Shown: positions 24,690-32,644 of the stretch, piece by piece
How positions within the stretch are numbered: the stretch's first letter is position 1
Layout of the letters: each line of letters starts with the position of its first letter
NCBI GenBank assembly: GCA_964412845.1
Contig: CAYPQM010000056.1
Coordinates: forward strand, 1 to 36,799
Length of the DNA: 36,799 nucleotides
Source: JAWWPY01 sp964412845
Lineage (GTDB): Bacteria; Actinomycetota; Actinomycetes; Streptosporangiales; Streptosporangiaceae
Reading direction: 5' to 3'
Notes under the pieces: model-generated
What the model was told of the DNA's origin: nothing
The model's input: only the letters and a program-made list of their open reading frames with translations
Databases searched by the model: none
Made by a program: the position numbers and the translations under genes

Positions 24690-27188
24690 GTGAAGGCCGT
24701 GGTCATGGCCGGCGGGGAGGGTACCCGGCTGCGCCCGATGACCGCCAACCAGCCCAAGCCGCTGCTCCCCGTGGCCAACAGGCCGATCATGGAGCATGTC
24801 CTGCGGCTGCTCAAGCGGCACGGATTTACCGAGACCGTGGTCACGGTCCAGTTCCTCGCCTCGTTGGTCCGCAACTACTTCGGCGACGGCGAGGACGTCG
24901 GCATGAGCCTGCAGTACGCCACCGAGGAGACGCCGCTGGGTACGGCGGGCAGCGTGAAGAACGCGGAGGATGCGCTGCGCGATACGCCGTTCCTGGTGAT
25001 CTCGGGGGACGCGCTGACCGACATCGACCTTTCGGCGCTGCTGCAGGCGCACAAGGAAAACGGGGCGCTCGTCACGGTGGCTCTCACCCGGGTGCCGAAC
25101 CCGCTGGAATTCGGGATCGTCATTGTCGGCGAGGACGGCCGCATCCAGCGCTTCCTGGAGAAGCCCACCTGGGGTCAGGTGTTCTCGGACACGGTCAACA
25201 CCGGCATCTACGTGATGGAACCTGAGGTTCTCGCGAAGGTGCCGGCCGGGGAGTCGGTGGACTGGTCGGGCGATGTCTTCCCCAGCCTGCTGGAGGCCGG
25301 GGCGCCGCTGTTCGGCTGGGTGGCCGACGGCTACTGGGAGGACGTCGGAACACATGAAAGTTACCTAAAGGCTCAGGCGGACGTGCTGTCGCGCCGGGTG
25401 GACACGGAGATCGACGGTTTCGAGGTGTCGCCGGGGGTCTGGGTGGCCGAGGGCGCGGAGGTGGACCCGGAGGCGCTGCTATCCGGGCCGCTCTGCATCG
25501 GTGACTACGCCAAGGTCGAGGCGGGCGCGCAGTTGCGCGAGTTCACCGTCGTCGGCAGCAACGTGGTGATCAAGGAGGGGGCGTTCCTGCACCGCGCGGT
25601 GGTGCACAACAACGTCTACATCGGCCAGGGCGTCACCCTGCGCGGCTGCGTGATCGGCAAGAACACCGACGTGATGAGCTCGGCCCGGATCGAGGAGTCC
25701 GCCGTCGTCGGGGACGAGTGCGTGATCGAGCCGGAGGCCTACCTCTCCGCCGGGGTGAAGGTCTACCCGTTCAAGACCATCGAGGCCGGCGCGGTGGTCA
25801 ACAACAGCGTCATCTGGGAATCCCGGGGCCAGCGCACCCTGTTCGGGCCGCGCGGCATATCGGGGCTGGTCAACGTCGAGATCACGCCGGAATTGTGCGT
25901 CCGGCTGGCCAGCGCATACGCGACCACCCTGAAGAAGGGTGCGGTCGTCACGACATCGCGTGATGTCTCGCGGGCGGCCCGGGCCTTCAAGCGGGCCGTG
26001 CACTGCGCGCTGAACGCCAGCGCCATCAACGTGGTCGACCTGGAAGCGCAGCCCCTCCCGGTGGCCCGGTTCGAGACCGCGCGATCCACCTGCGGCGGTG
26101 GTATCGCCTTGCGCACCACGCCCGGCGACCCGCAGTCGATCGACATTATTTTCCTCGACGAGCGCGGCGCCGACCTTTCCCAGGCCGCCGCCCGCCGGCT
26201 GGAGCGGATCGTCTCCCGGCAGGAATTCCGGCGTGCCTTCCCCGGCGAGATCGCCGAGCTGACCTACCCGCCCCGGGTGGTGGAGGCCTATGCGCAGGAG
26301 CTTGTCCGGTCCGTGGACATGACCGGCGTGCGCGAGGCGGGCCTGAAAGTCGTGGTCGACTGCGCAGGCGGCACCGCCTCGCTGGTGATGCCCGCGCTGC
26401 TCGGCCGGATCGGCGTGGAGGTGCTCATCGTCAATAACGGGCTCGACGAGGGGTCGCCCACGCAGAGCCTGGCGCAGCTCCGGGCGGGCATGCAGCGTCT
26501 CTCCGAGCTGGTCGCATCCTCCCGGGCCGCCTTCGGCGTCCGGTTTGACCAGGTCGGCGAGCGGATCATGCTGGTGGACGACCGGGGCGCGATGGTCAGC
26601 GACGACCGGGCGCTGCTGGTGGTGCTGGACCTGATCGCCGCGGAGCGGCAGACCGGGCGGGTCGCGCTCCCGGTGACCACCACCAGGGTCGCGGAGCAGG
26701 TCTGCCGTTTCCATGGGGTCCAGGTGGACTGGACGCCGACCACGCCGCACGGCCTCACCGAGGCCACCATGGCCGAGGACATGATCTTCGGAGCGGACGG
26801 CCGCGGCGGGTTCGTGGTGCCCGAATTCAGCCGGACGGTGGACGGCATCGCCGTTTTCGCCCGGTTGCTCGGCCTGGTCGCGCGGACCAGGCTGACGCTC
26901 AGCCAGATCGATGCCCGGATTCCGAGTGCGCACCTGCTCAAGCGGTCCATGCCCACGCCGTGGGCGGCCAAGGGGAGCGTGATGCGGACGGTCGTCGAGG
27001 CCGCGGGGAACCGTGAGGTCGACACCACCGACGGGGTGCGGATCATTGAACCGGACGGCGGCTGGGTGCTCGTGCTGCCCGATCCGGCGGACGCGGTGAC
27101 CCACCTCTGGGCGGAGGGATCCGACGCCGACACGGCCCAGGCACTGCTCGACGAGTGGGCCGCCGTGGCCGAGACGGCGGGCGGCTGA
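24690..27188 (+). CDS. Nucleotidyltransferase / left-handed helix / degenerate phosphomannomutase fusion
   Basis: An 832-residue three-part protein annotated in actinomycetes as mannose-1-phosphate guanylyltransferase. Residues 1-235 are a nucleotidyltransferase: VMAGGEGTRLRPMT, PKPLLPV, GDALTDIDLS, YWEDVGTHESYL. About 250-380 is a hexapeptide left-handed beta helix (VIGKNTDVMSSARIEESAVVG). About 385-832 is a phosphohexomutase-like domain, but the catalytic Ser loop (TxSHNP) is absent, the metal loop DxDxDR reads FDQVGERIML, and a sugar-binding loop is not recognisable; it is probably non-catalytic. The first half should still make GDP- or similar NDP-mannose. Start GTG 24690 with GGGAGAG upstream. 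It occupies the slot before garA. Confidence 0.87.
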   Translation: MKAVVMAGGEGTRLRPMTANQPKPLLPVANRPIMEHVLRLLKRHGFTETVVTVQFLASLVRNYFGDGEDVGMSLQYATEETPLGTAGSVKNAEDALRDTPFLVISGDALTDIDLSALLQAHKENGALVTVALTRVPNPLEFGIVIVGEDGRIQRFLEKPTWGQVFSDTVNTGIYVMEPEVLAKVPAGESVDWSGDVFPSLLEAGAPLFGWVADGYWEDVGTHESYLKAQADVLSRRVDTEIDGFEVSPGVWVAEGAEVDPEALLSGPLCIGDYAKVEAGAQLREFTVVGSNVVIKEGAFLHRAVVHNNVYIGQGVTLRGCVIGKNTDVMSSARIEESAVVGDECVIEPEAYLSAGVKVYPFKTIEAGAVVNNSVIWESRGQRTLFGPRGISGLVNVEITPELCVRLASAYATTLKKGAVVTTSRDVSRAARAFKRAVHCALNASAINVVDLEAQPLPVARFETARSTCGGGIALRTTPGDPQSIDIIFLDERGADLSQAAARRLERIVSRQEFRRAFPGEIAELTYPPRVVEAYAQELVRSVDMTGVREAGLKVVVDCAGGTASLVMPALLGRIGVEVLIVNNGLDEGSPTQSLAQLRAGMQRLSELVASSRAAFGVRFDQVGERIMLVDDRGAMVSDDRALLVVLDLIAAERQTGRVALPVTTTRVAEQVCRFHGVQVDWTPTTPHGLTEATMAEDMIFGADGRGGFVVPEFSRTVDGIAVFARLLGLVARTRLTLSQIDARIPSAHLLKRSMPTPWAAKGSVMRTVVEAAGNREVDTTDGVRIIEPDGGWVLVLPDPADAVTHLWAEGSDADTAQALLDEWAAVAETAGG

Positions 27189-27542
27189 CCGGGGCCATCC
27201 GGACCGACCTGGCGAGCGCCGCGCACCACCCTCGTGATGCGTGAGAGAATCCGGAACATCGTAGCGGGCATGCGTCGGAGGTGCGACCAGATGTGGCGGA
27301 GGCGGCGCGATAACTCGCCGGGTGGCTCCCGAGGCGCTGAGCCGCCTTCCGGCGGTGCCGGGAGGCGGCGGGGCTGGGGTGCGCGGTTCACCCCGGCTGG
27401 CCGCCGCGCGTGGCGCGTAGACCGGTCACCCGTCGCACAGGTAGCGTGGACGGGACGAGACGAATTCACGCCACGGGCCACCCCTTCAGATGTGGTTCCC
27501 GCCCCGAGCCCATGGCCAGCGGAGGAGAGGCTGGGCCCAGAC
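27189..27542 (+). other. 354-bp region without a supported gene
   Basis: This stretch separates the transferase gene from garA. It is open in the garA frame from 27234, and a good GGAGGT (27277-27282) precedes an in-frame ATG at 27291, which would add 84 Arg/Pro-rich residues to GarA. The codons here are rich in A- and T-ending triplets unlike the neighbouring genes, so I treat it as non-coding leader holding the garA promoter, which I cannot place. Confidence 0.5.
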
Positions 27543-28094
27543 ATGCCGAGCGTCACCTGCGCCCGTTGCGGACAGGCCAATCCCGACGGTGCGCGTTTTT
27601 GCTCACATTGCGGCACGATGCTGGCCCGGATGGGTGGAGAGCACCCCGGGGAGACCACGTCCACGATCTCCCTCGGCGGCGTCGCGGATCTCGCGGAGGC
27701 CGAGTACGGGGATGAATCTCTCGCGGACCCCTCAGCCCTGGAGGCGCTGCCGGCCGGCACCGCCCTGCTCGTGGTCAAGCGCGGCCCGAACGCGGGCAGC
27801 CGGTTCCTGCTGGACAGCGATCTGACCACGGCCGGCCGCCACCCGGAGAGCGACATTTTTCTCGATGACGTGACAGTGTCCCGCCGGCACGCCGAGTTCT
27901 ACCGGCACGGGGACCGCTTCACCGTCCGCGACGTGGGCAGCCTCAACGGCACGTATGTGAACCGGGAGCGGATCGAGGAAGCCGCTCTCAGCGGCGGGGA
28001 CGAGGTCCAGGTGGGCAAATTCCGCCTGGTGTTCCTCACCGGCCGTCGGTCACAGGCCGAGCGCGGTGGCGGAGGCGCGCAGGTCGGCGCATGA
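27543..28094 (+). CDS. garA: GarA/OdhI-type FHA regulator with N-terminal zinc ribbon
   Basis: A 183-residue protein. A zinc ribbon (CARC...CSHC; Cys6, Cys9, Cys20, Cys23) is followed by a linker with GETTSTISL (36-44), the ETTS phosphorylation motif of GarA/OdhI, and an FHA domain (~75-165) with GRHPESDI, SRRHAEF and LNGTYVN. In mycobacteria and corynebacteria the unphosphorylated protein inhibits 2-oxoglutarate dehydrogenase and glutamate enzymes; PknB/PknG phosphorylation of ETTS closes it onto its own FHA domain. The zinc ribbon is absent from classical GarA. Start ATG 27543 is chosen for coding bias; GGAGGAG lies at 27521, and ATG 27291 is an alternative. The stop overlaps ftsR (ATGA). 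Confidence 0.9.
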   Translation: MPSVTCARCGQANPDGARFCSHCGTMLARMGGEHPGETTSTISLGGVADLAEAEYGDESLADPSALEALPAGTALLVVKRGPNAGSRFLLDSDLTTAGRHPESDIFLDDVTVSRRHAEFYRHGDRFTVRDVGSLNGTYVNRERIEEAALSGGDEVQVGKFRLVFLTGRRSQAERGGGGAQVGA

Positions 28095-28894
28095 GCGCTC
28101 AGGGCGCCGGGGCGTACTTCGGCATCGGGGAGGTACTCGCGCAACTGCAGGGCGAGTTCCCGGACATCAGCGTGTCGAAGATCCGCTTCCTGGAGTCCGA
28201 GGGCCTGATCCAGCCAGCGCGCTCGCCATCCAAATACCGCCAGTTCGGGCCCGGGGACGTCGAGCGGCTCCGCTTCATCCTCACGGCCCAGCGCGATCAG
28301 TACCTGCCGCTGAGAGTGATCAAGGACCAGCTCGATGCCAGGGAGCGCCCGGGGCCGCGCGGCCTGGCCAGCGAGCCGGCCCGGCCGCCCGGCCGCCCAA
28401 TGCTGAGCCGGCGGGAACTGATCGACGCGGCGGGCATCGATGAAACGTACCTGACTGAACTGGAGGATTTCGGCCTCGTCCGCAGGTCAGGCCGACAGTA
28501 CGGGCCGGACGCGCTGACCGCGGCCAAGGTGATCGTGGCGCTGGGCCGGTACGGGGTCCAGGCGCGGCACCTGCGGGTGGTCCGGGCCTCCGCGGAGCGG
28601 GAAACCTCACTGATCGAGCAGGTGGTGGCCCCCATGCTGCAGCAACGCAGCGCTGGGTCGCGGGACAGAGCCGGGCAGACGGCCCGGGAGATCGCGGCCC
28701 TGTCGCTCCAGTTGCATGCCGCCCTGGTCGGGGACGCGCTGGCGGAGGCCGGTTTCGCGGGGCCTGGCTTCGCTGAGGTCGGCTTCGCCGAGGCGGACCG
28801 GGCTGAGGCGGGCCGGGCCGAGGTGGGCCGCAGCGACAGCCGCCGGGCCGAGACCCGTTTCGGCGAGCAGGGAGTGGGGAGGGCCGGGGCGTGA
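28091..28894 (+). CDS. ftsR: MerR-family regulator, FtsR-like (Rv1828 type)
   Basis: A 267-residue MerR protein. The N-terminal winged helix reads FGIGEVLAQLQGEFPDISVSKIRFLESEGLI, then the second recognition part KYRQFGPGDVERLRFIL and a helix YLPLRVIKDQLD. The middle has a second MerR-like half (LSRRELIDAAGIDETYLTELEDFGLV), as in FtsR/Rv1828, a regulator of cell division and growth genes in corynebacteria and mycobacteria. The C-terminus (216-260) is a string of nine five-residue repeats with acidic and Arg residues, not part of the fold. It overlaps garA by 4 bases (ATGA). The short gap to the BFN gene has a 6-bp hairpin (CTGAGG...CCTCAG, 28956-28972). Confidence 0.9.
   Translation: MSAQGAGAYFGIGEVLAQLQGEFPDISVSKIRFLESEGLIQPARSPSKYRQFGPGDVERLRFILTAQRDQYLPLRVIKDQLDARERPGPRGLASEPARPPGRPMLSRRELIDAAGIDETYLTELEDFGLVRRSGRQYGPDALTAAKVIVALGRYGVQARHLRVVRASAERETSLIEQVVAPMLQQRSAGSRDRAGQTAREIAALSLQLHAALVGDALAEAGFAGPGFAEVGFAEADRAEAGRAEVGRSDSRRAETRFGEQGVGRAGA
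28736..28870 (+). repeat. 15-bp in-frame minisatellite in the ftsR tail, nine imperfect units
   Basis: Nine 15-base units encode ALAEA, GFAGP, GFAEV, GFAEA, DRAEA, GRAEV, GRSDS, RRAET and RFGEQ. Units at 28766-28795 are nearly identical; later ones diverge. It falls at the C-terminus beyond the conserved FtsR fold, a place where length change is tolerated. Confidence 0.8.
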
Positions 28895-28995
28895 GCGTGG
28901 CGCTCACCGCAGCGGGGTGTACGTTGACAAGGAAGCGCCTGAAGCTGGGTCGGGACTGAGGCACTCCCTCAGCCGCACGTGAGGACGGAGCCGCC

Positions 28996-29466
28996 GTGAG
29001 GAAGATGGAGGTCGTCGGCGTCCGGGTCGAGATGCCCACGAACCAGCCCATCGTCCTGCTGAAGGAGACGCAGGGGGACAGGTACTTGCCGATATGGATC
29101 GGCCCGGTGGAAGCAACCGCCATCGCCTTCGCGCAGCAGGGCATGGTCCCGGCGCGGCCGCTCACCCACGATCTCTTCCGCGACGTGCTCGAAGCCATGG
29201 ATGTGCAGCTCAAGACCGTTAACATCACGGCTCTCCGGGACGGGATCTTCTTCGCTGACCTCATCTTCTCCAACGGGAAAGAAGTCAGCGCCCGGCCGTC
29301 AGACTCCATCGCGCTCGCCCTGCGGACCGGCGCGGCCATCTACGCCAGCGACGAAGTCCTCGACGAGGCAGGCGTCGCCATCCCGGACGAGCAGGAAGAC
29401 GAAGTCGAGAAGTTCCGTGAATTCCTCGACACGATCACCCCCGAGGACTTCGGTCGCGCTACGTGA
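28996..29466 (+). CDS. BFN (bifunctional nuclease) domain protein, Rv1829 type
   Basis: A 156-residue DUF151/BFN-domain protein: RKMEVVGVRVEMPTNQPIVLLKE, LPIWIGPVEATAIAFAQQG, RPLTHDLFRDVLEAM, and SARPSDSIALALRTGAAIYASDEVLDEAG are the diagnostic blocks. Plant and archaeal BFN proteins show nuclease activity; the bacterial role is unsettled. The C-terminus is acidic (DEQEDEVEKFREFLDTI). Start GTG 28996 has CGGAG 7 bases upstream. The position between two MerR genes is conserved in actinobacteria. Confidence 0.93.
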   Translation: MRKMEVVGVRVEMPTNQPIVLLKETQGDRYLPIWIGPVEATAIAFAQQGMVPARPLTHDLFRDVLEAMDVQLKTVNITALRDGIFFADLIFSNGKEVSARPSDSIALALRTGAAIYASDEVLDEAGVAIPDEQEDEVEKFREFLDTITPEDFGRAT

Positions 29467-29534
29467 CTGCCCAGGGTGGCCTGGCCGCCTGATCATGCCG
29501 AGGTAGCCGGTCGGCGACGCGCCGTCGGCGATCG

Positions 29535-29564
29535 TTGACGTAGTCACCACTGTCGGCCTAACGT
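29535..29564 (+). promoter_or_regulatory. Candidate sigma-70-type promoter of the second merR
   Basis: TTGACG (29535-29540), an 18-base spacer and TAACGT (29559-29564) point at the GTG at 29611, leaving a leader of about 40 bases. It is the best match to the housekeeping promoter consensus that I noticed in this block. Confidence 0.55.
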
Positions 29565-29610
29565 GCGAAACGAGTACCCAGGATGGTCAGTTCCCGGGGC
29601 GGAGGCAGGC

Positions 29611-30096
29611 GTGGCGGTAACCAAGGGCGAGAGCGGGACGTCGGGCGTTCGCGGCGCGGCGATCCAGCACGCCGGCGAGCAGGGGCTCCTGTTCGGCGAG
29701 GATCTCACCGCCAGGCCGGACGGGGTCGGCTACCGCGGGCCCACCGCCTGCGCGGCAGCGGGCATCACCTACCGTCAGCTCGACTACTGGGCCCGGACCG
29801 GCCTGGTGGAACCCAGCGTCCGGGCCGCAACCGGCTCAGGGTCGCTGCGCCTGTACGGCTTCCGGGACATCCTCGTCCTCAAGGTCGTCAAGCGCCTCCT
29901 GGACACCGGTATCTCGTTGCAGCAGATCCGCGCCGCCGTGAACCACCTGCGCGACCGGGGGACGAACGACCTGGCCCGGGTGACCCTGATGAGTGACGGC
30001 GTGAGCGTGTACGAGTGCACCACCTCGGATGAGGTGGTGGACCTGCTGGCCGGCGGCCAGGGCGTGTTTGGCATCGCGCTCGGCCGGATCTGGTAG
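29611..30096 (+). CDS. Second MerR-family regulator (Rv1830 type), C-terminally shortened by TAG
   Basis: A 161-residue MerR protein: GLLFGEDLTARPDGVGYRG, the helix-turn-helix CAAAGITYRQLDYWARTGLVEPS, the wing RLYGFRDILVLKVVKRLLDTGISLQQIRAAVNHL, and the effector part VYECTTSDEVVDLLAGGQGVFGIALGRIW. It ends at TAG (30094-30096). Reading on in the same frame gives EVDGTLAELPGERADD...ADELARRRSRKTG to TGA at 30247, which matches the normal C-terminus of the family. A one-base change of a sense codon at position 162 therefore shortens the protein by 50 residues. The DNA-binding part is intact. I chose GTG 29611 because GGAGG precedes it by 5 bases. Confidence 0.88.
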   Translation: MAVTKGESGTSGVRGAAIQHAGEQGLLFGEDLTARPDGVGYRGPTACAAAGITYRQLDYWARTGLVEPSVRAATGSGSLRLYGFRDILVLKVVKRLLDTGISLQQIRAAVNHLRDRGTNDLARVTLMSDGVSVYECTTSDEVVDLLAGGQGVFGIALGRIW

Positions 30097-30249
30097 GAGG
30101 TCGACGGGACCCTCGCGGAACTGCCCGGGGAGCGTGCCGACGACGCCGAGCCGGGCGTGGTCCATGACAGCGGCGTCGCTGCCGTGCCCGGCCGGGCCGT
30201 CCAGACCGCCGATGAGCTGGCCCGGCGCCGTTCACGCAAGACGGGCTGA
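30097..30249 (+). other. Remnant or read-through C-terminus of the second MerR
   Basis: Fifty codons in frame after the TAG, ending with TGA at 30247-30249, keep the family ending EVDGTLAELPGER and DELARRR, with a strong high-GC codon bias. Either it decayed very recently, or the amber is read through, or there is a sequencing error. Confidence 0.7.
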
Positions 30250-30341
30250 CTGGGCCACGCAGGCTGACCAGCCGGCCGCAGGAGAAGTGCGGCGTCGTGA
30301 GTCGGCGGATCCTGCCGTTATGTAATGTTAGGGTGCTGGGC

Positions 30342-31247
30342 GTGCCAGCAGCGATCGCAGTACGCGACCTGCGGAAGTCCTACGGGGACACCCGCGCCGT
30401 GGACGGGGTCACGTTCGAGGTGGAGCCCGGCGAGTTCTTCGGCATCCTCGGCCCCAACGGGGCCGGCAAGACCACCACGCTGGAGATCATCGAGGGCCTG
30501 CGCCAGCCGGACGGTGGCGAGGTGGCCGTGCTGGGCCTGCCCCCGTGGCCGCGCAACCCGGCGCTGCTGCCCCGGATGGGCGTCCAGCTCCAGGCGTCAT
30601 CCTTCTTCGAGCGGCTCACCGCCCGGGAGCAGCTGCGGACCTTCGCCGCCCTCTACGGGATACCCGCCGGGCGGGCCGACGCGATGCTGGAGGTGGTCGG
30701 CCTGACCGACAAGGCGGCCACCCGCACCGAGAAACTGTCCGGCGGGCAGGCGCAGCGGCTGTCCATCGCCTGCGCCCTCGTGCACGGACCGGACGTGCTG
30801 TTCCTCGACGAGCCGACCGGCGCGCTGGATCCGCAGGCCCGGCGGAACCTGTGGGACCTGCTCCGGGTCATCAGCGCGGAAGGCCGCACGGTCGTGCTGA
30901 CCACGCATCACATGGACGAGGCGGAGACGCTCTGCGAGCGGGTGGCCATCATGGATCACGGCCAGATCCTCAAGACCGGGCCGCCTGCGGCGCTGGTCCG
31001 TGAGCTGGATCAGCCCGTGCGGATCAGCCTCGAATCCGGCCAGCTCAGCCTGGACGAGGCCCGGCAGCTCGCCGGCGGCGACGCCGCCGTGGCCGACGAC
31101 GAGGTGTCCCTGACCATCGTGACCAGCGAGCCCGCTGAGGTCCTGGCGGAACTGGCCCAGCGGCGCGCGCTGGCCGGCCTGCAGGTGCGGGGCGGCAACC
31201 TCGAAGACGTGTTCCTGAACCTGACCGGGCGGGAGTACCGGGCATGA
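30342..31247 (+). CDS. ABC transporter ATP-binding protein
   Basis: A 301-residue ABC-A/DrrA-type ATPase: Walker A GPNGAGKTT, Q-loop GVQLQASSFFERLTA, signature LSGGQAQRLS, Walker B VLFLDEPTGALDPQ and the H-loop TTHHMDEAE, with a C-terminal regulatory extension (PVRISLESGQLSL...NLEDVFLNLTGREYR). It powers the ABC-2 permease encoded 28 bases downstream, an exporter of drugs, lipids or other substrates. The start could be GTG 30297, 30333 or 30342; I prefer 30342, with AGGG 8 bases upstream. A TAATGT at 30323-30328 could be its -10, giving a nearly leaderless message from 30333. Confidence 0.92.
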   Translation: MPAAIAVRDLRKSYGDTRAVDGVTFEVEPGEFFGILGPNGAGKTTTLEIIEGLRQPDGGEVAVLGLPPWPRNPALLPRMGVQLQASSFFERLTAREQLRTFAALYGIPAGRADAMLEVVGLTDKAATRTEKLSGGQAQRLSIACALVHGPDVLFLDEPTGALDPQARRNLWDLLRVISAEGRTVVLTTHHMDEAETLCERVAIMDHGQILKTGPPAALVRELDQPVRISLESGQLSLDEARQLAGGDAAVADDEVSLTIVTSEPAEVLAELAQRRALAGLQVRGGNLEDVFLNLTGREYRA

Positions 31248-31275
31248 CCAGCAGCAGGCCAGGGGAGGGTTCCCG

Positions 31276-32346
31276 GTGAACCTCCAGTCCTTCCGCAGCC
31301 TGTCCCGGGCCATGGCGCTCGGCTACGTCAGGGACCGGACGGCCCTGATCTTCACCATCTTGATCCCGGTCCTGTTCCTCGTCCTGTTCGGCTCCATCTA
31401 CAAGAACTCGACGACACCGAAGCTCAGCATCCTGGAGGTCGGGAAGGTCACGCTGGTGGACCAGGCGCGCGCCGCCAGCCCCGGCGAACTCGGCAAGATC
31501 CTGACCGTGACGCCGGCCGGCAGCCTGGCCGCCGCGCTGAGCGACGTGCGCAAGGGCACCGACGACGCGGCCGTCCAGCAGCGCGGCAACCGGCTGGTCG
31601 TGCACTATTCGGCCGCCGACCCGACCAAAGCCGCCGTGGTCAATTCGGTGTTCTCCACCATCGTGGAACAATTCAACCTGGCCGCGACCGGGCGGCCGCC
31701 CGCCTATCGGCTGGTCTCGCACCAGGTCGAGGACAAGTCGCTGAAAGCGATCCAGTACCTGGCGCCGGGCCTGCTCGGCTGGGCCATCGCGTCCGGCGGC
31801 GCGTTCGGCGCGTCGATCACGCTGGTCGGCTGGCGGCACAACAAGCTGCTGCGCCGGCTGCGGCTGTCCCCGGTGAGCGTGTCCTCGGTGGTGGCCGCCC
31901 GGATCTGGGTGGGTGTCGCACTCGCCGTGGTGCAGATGTTCGCCTTCCTGGGCATCGCCACCACGCCCTACTTCGGCCTGAAACTCACCGCATCCTGGTG
32001 GATGGCGATCCCGGTGGTCATCTCCGGCACGCTGGCCTTCATGGCGATCGGCCTGCTCGTCGGCGCAGCGGCCAAGTCGCAGCAGGCGGCCAGCGCCGTG
32101 GCCAACCTGATCATCTTGCCGATGGCGTTCCTTGGCGGCGCGTTCATCCCGCTGGAATTCGCGCCGGACTGGGTCCGGCAGGTTTCGTACGTGATGCCGC
32201 TGCGGTACCTGGTGACCGGGATGCAGAACGTGATGGCCCGTGGCCTGGGCCCGGCGTCGGCGCTGCCCTCGATCGGCATCCTGCTCGGCTTCGCCGTCGT
32301 GGTGACCCTGATCGCCGTGCGGGTATTCCAGTGGGACGAGATCTGA
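31276..32346 (+). CDS. ABC-2 type transporter permease
   Basis: A 356-residue membrane protein of the ABC-2 family. It has the N-terminal membrane segment TALIFTILIPVLFLVLFGSIY, an extracytoplasmic loop of ~150 residues, then five C-terminal helices (for example LAVVQMFAFLGIATTPYF, LAFMAIGLLVGAAAKS, and IGILLGFAVVVTLIAV) with the family stretch PMAFLGGAFIPLEFAPDWVRQVSYVMPLRYLVTGMQNVM. It partners the preceding ATPase. GTG 31276 has GGGGAGGG upstream. Substrate unknown. Its stop is about 70 bases before the glycine riboswitch of gcvP. Confidence 0.9.
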   Translation: MNLQSFRSLSRAMALGYVRDRTALIFTILIPVLFLVLFGSIYKNSTTPKLSILEVGKVTLVDQARAASPGELGKILTVTPAGSLAAALSDVRKGTDDAAVQQRGNRLVVHYSAADPTKAAVVNSVFSTIVEQFNLAATGRPPAYRLVSHQVEDKSLKAIQYLAPGLLGWAIASGGAFGASITLVGWRHNKLLRRLRLSPVSVSSVVAARIWVGVALAVVQMFAFLGIATTPYFGLKLTASWWMAIPVVISGTLAFMAIGLLVGAAAKSQQAASAVANLIILPMAFLGGAFIPLEFAPDWVRQVSYVMPLRYLVTGMQNVMARGLGPASALPSIGILLGFAVVVTLIAVRVFQWDEI

Positions 32347-32417
32347 GCCGCTGCCCACGGGCGCGGTGCCGGTGGCCTGGGCCCGGGCTCGGGTAAGCTC
32401 GGCAGAGCCGACAACAT

Positions 32418-32520
32418 CGTTCGGGAGAGACCTCGCGCAGGCCAGTGCGGGGCGCCGAAGGGGCAACCTCCCCGGAACCTCTCAGGCACAAAGGACCGGA
32501 CGAGACAGGCATCTCTGGAG
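32418..32520 (+). promoter_or_regulatory. Glycine riboswitch (gcvP leader)
   Basis: The leader carries the glycine aptamer blocks in order: GGGAGAG near 32424, GCCGAAGGGGCAAC (32454-32467), and CTCTCAGGCACAAAGGACCG (32479-32498). P1 pairs CGTTCGG (32418-32424) with CCGGACG (32496-32502), with one G-U. Sequence up to CTCTGGAG at 32520 may be the second, incomplete helix found in single-aptamer glycine switches. Glycine binding would turn on gcvP downstream. Only one full aptamer is visible. Confidence 0.92.
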
Positions 32521-32555
32521 TTTCAGCTCGCGCTGACGGGGTTTCGCGATGACGC

Positions 32556-32575
32556 GCCCGCCCGCGGTGGCGGGC
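32556..32575 (+). terminator. Hairpin in gcvP leader, possible expression platform
   Basis: GCCCGCC (32556-32562) pairs with GGCGGGC (32569-32575) around a six-base loop, 53 bases after the aptamer P1 and before the start region. No U-run follows, so it might act at translation or as a weak attenuator. Its role is inferred only. Confidence 0.35.
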
Positions 32576-32644
32576 CCGCGATGACAGAGGGGGAGGATCA
32601 TGACCCGGCGCCGGTGCGCCGGGCGGCTCCCCTCTGGAGGCTCC

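Noticed and set aside
25479..27104. Long open frame on the strand opposite the nucleotidyltransferase gene
   Set aside because: High-GC coding sequence yields long antisense frames. This one is rich in Arg, His, Gly and Pro, has no domain, and lies wholly within a clear gene.
27291..27542. N-terminal extension of GarA from ATG 27291
   Set aside because: The ribosome-binding site is good, but the codons lack the GC-ending bias of the neighbours and the peptide is Arg/Pro-rich with no homology I recognise. Kept as an open alternative.
2651..30096. Wholesale recoding of TAG as a sense codon
   Set aside because: Several intact genes (MFS, serine hydrolase, egtD, thiolase, propeller gene) end with TAG exactly where their families end, so TAG is an ordinary stop here.
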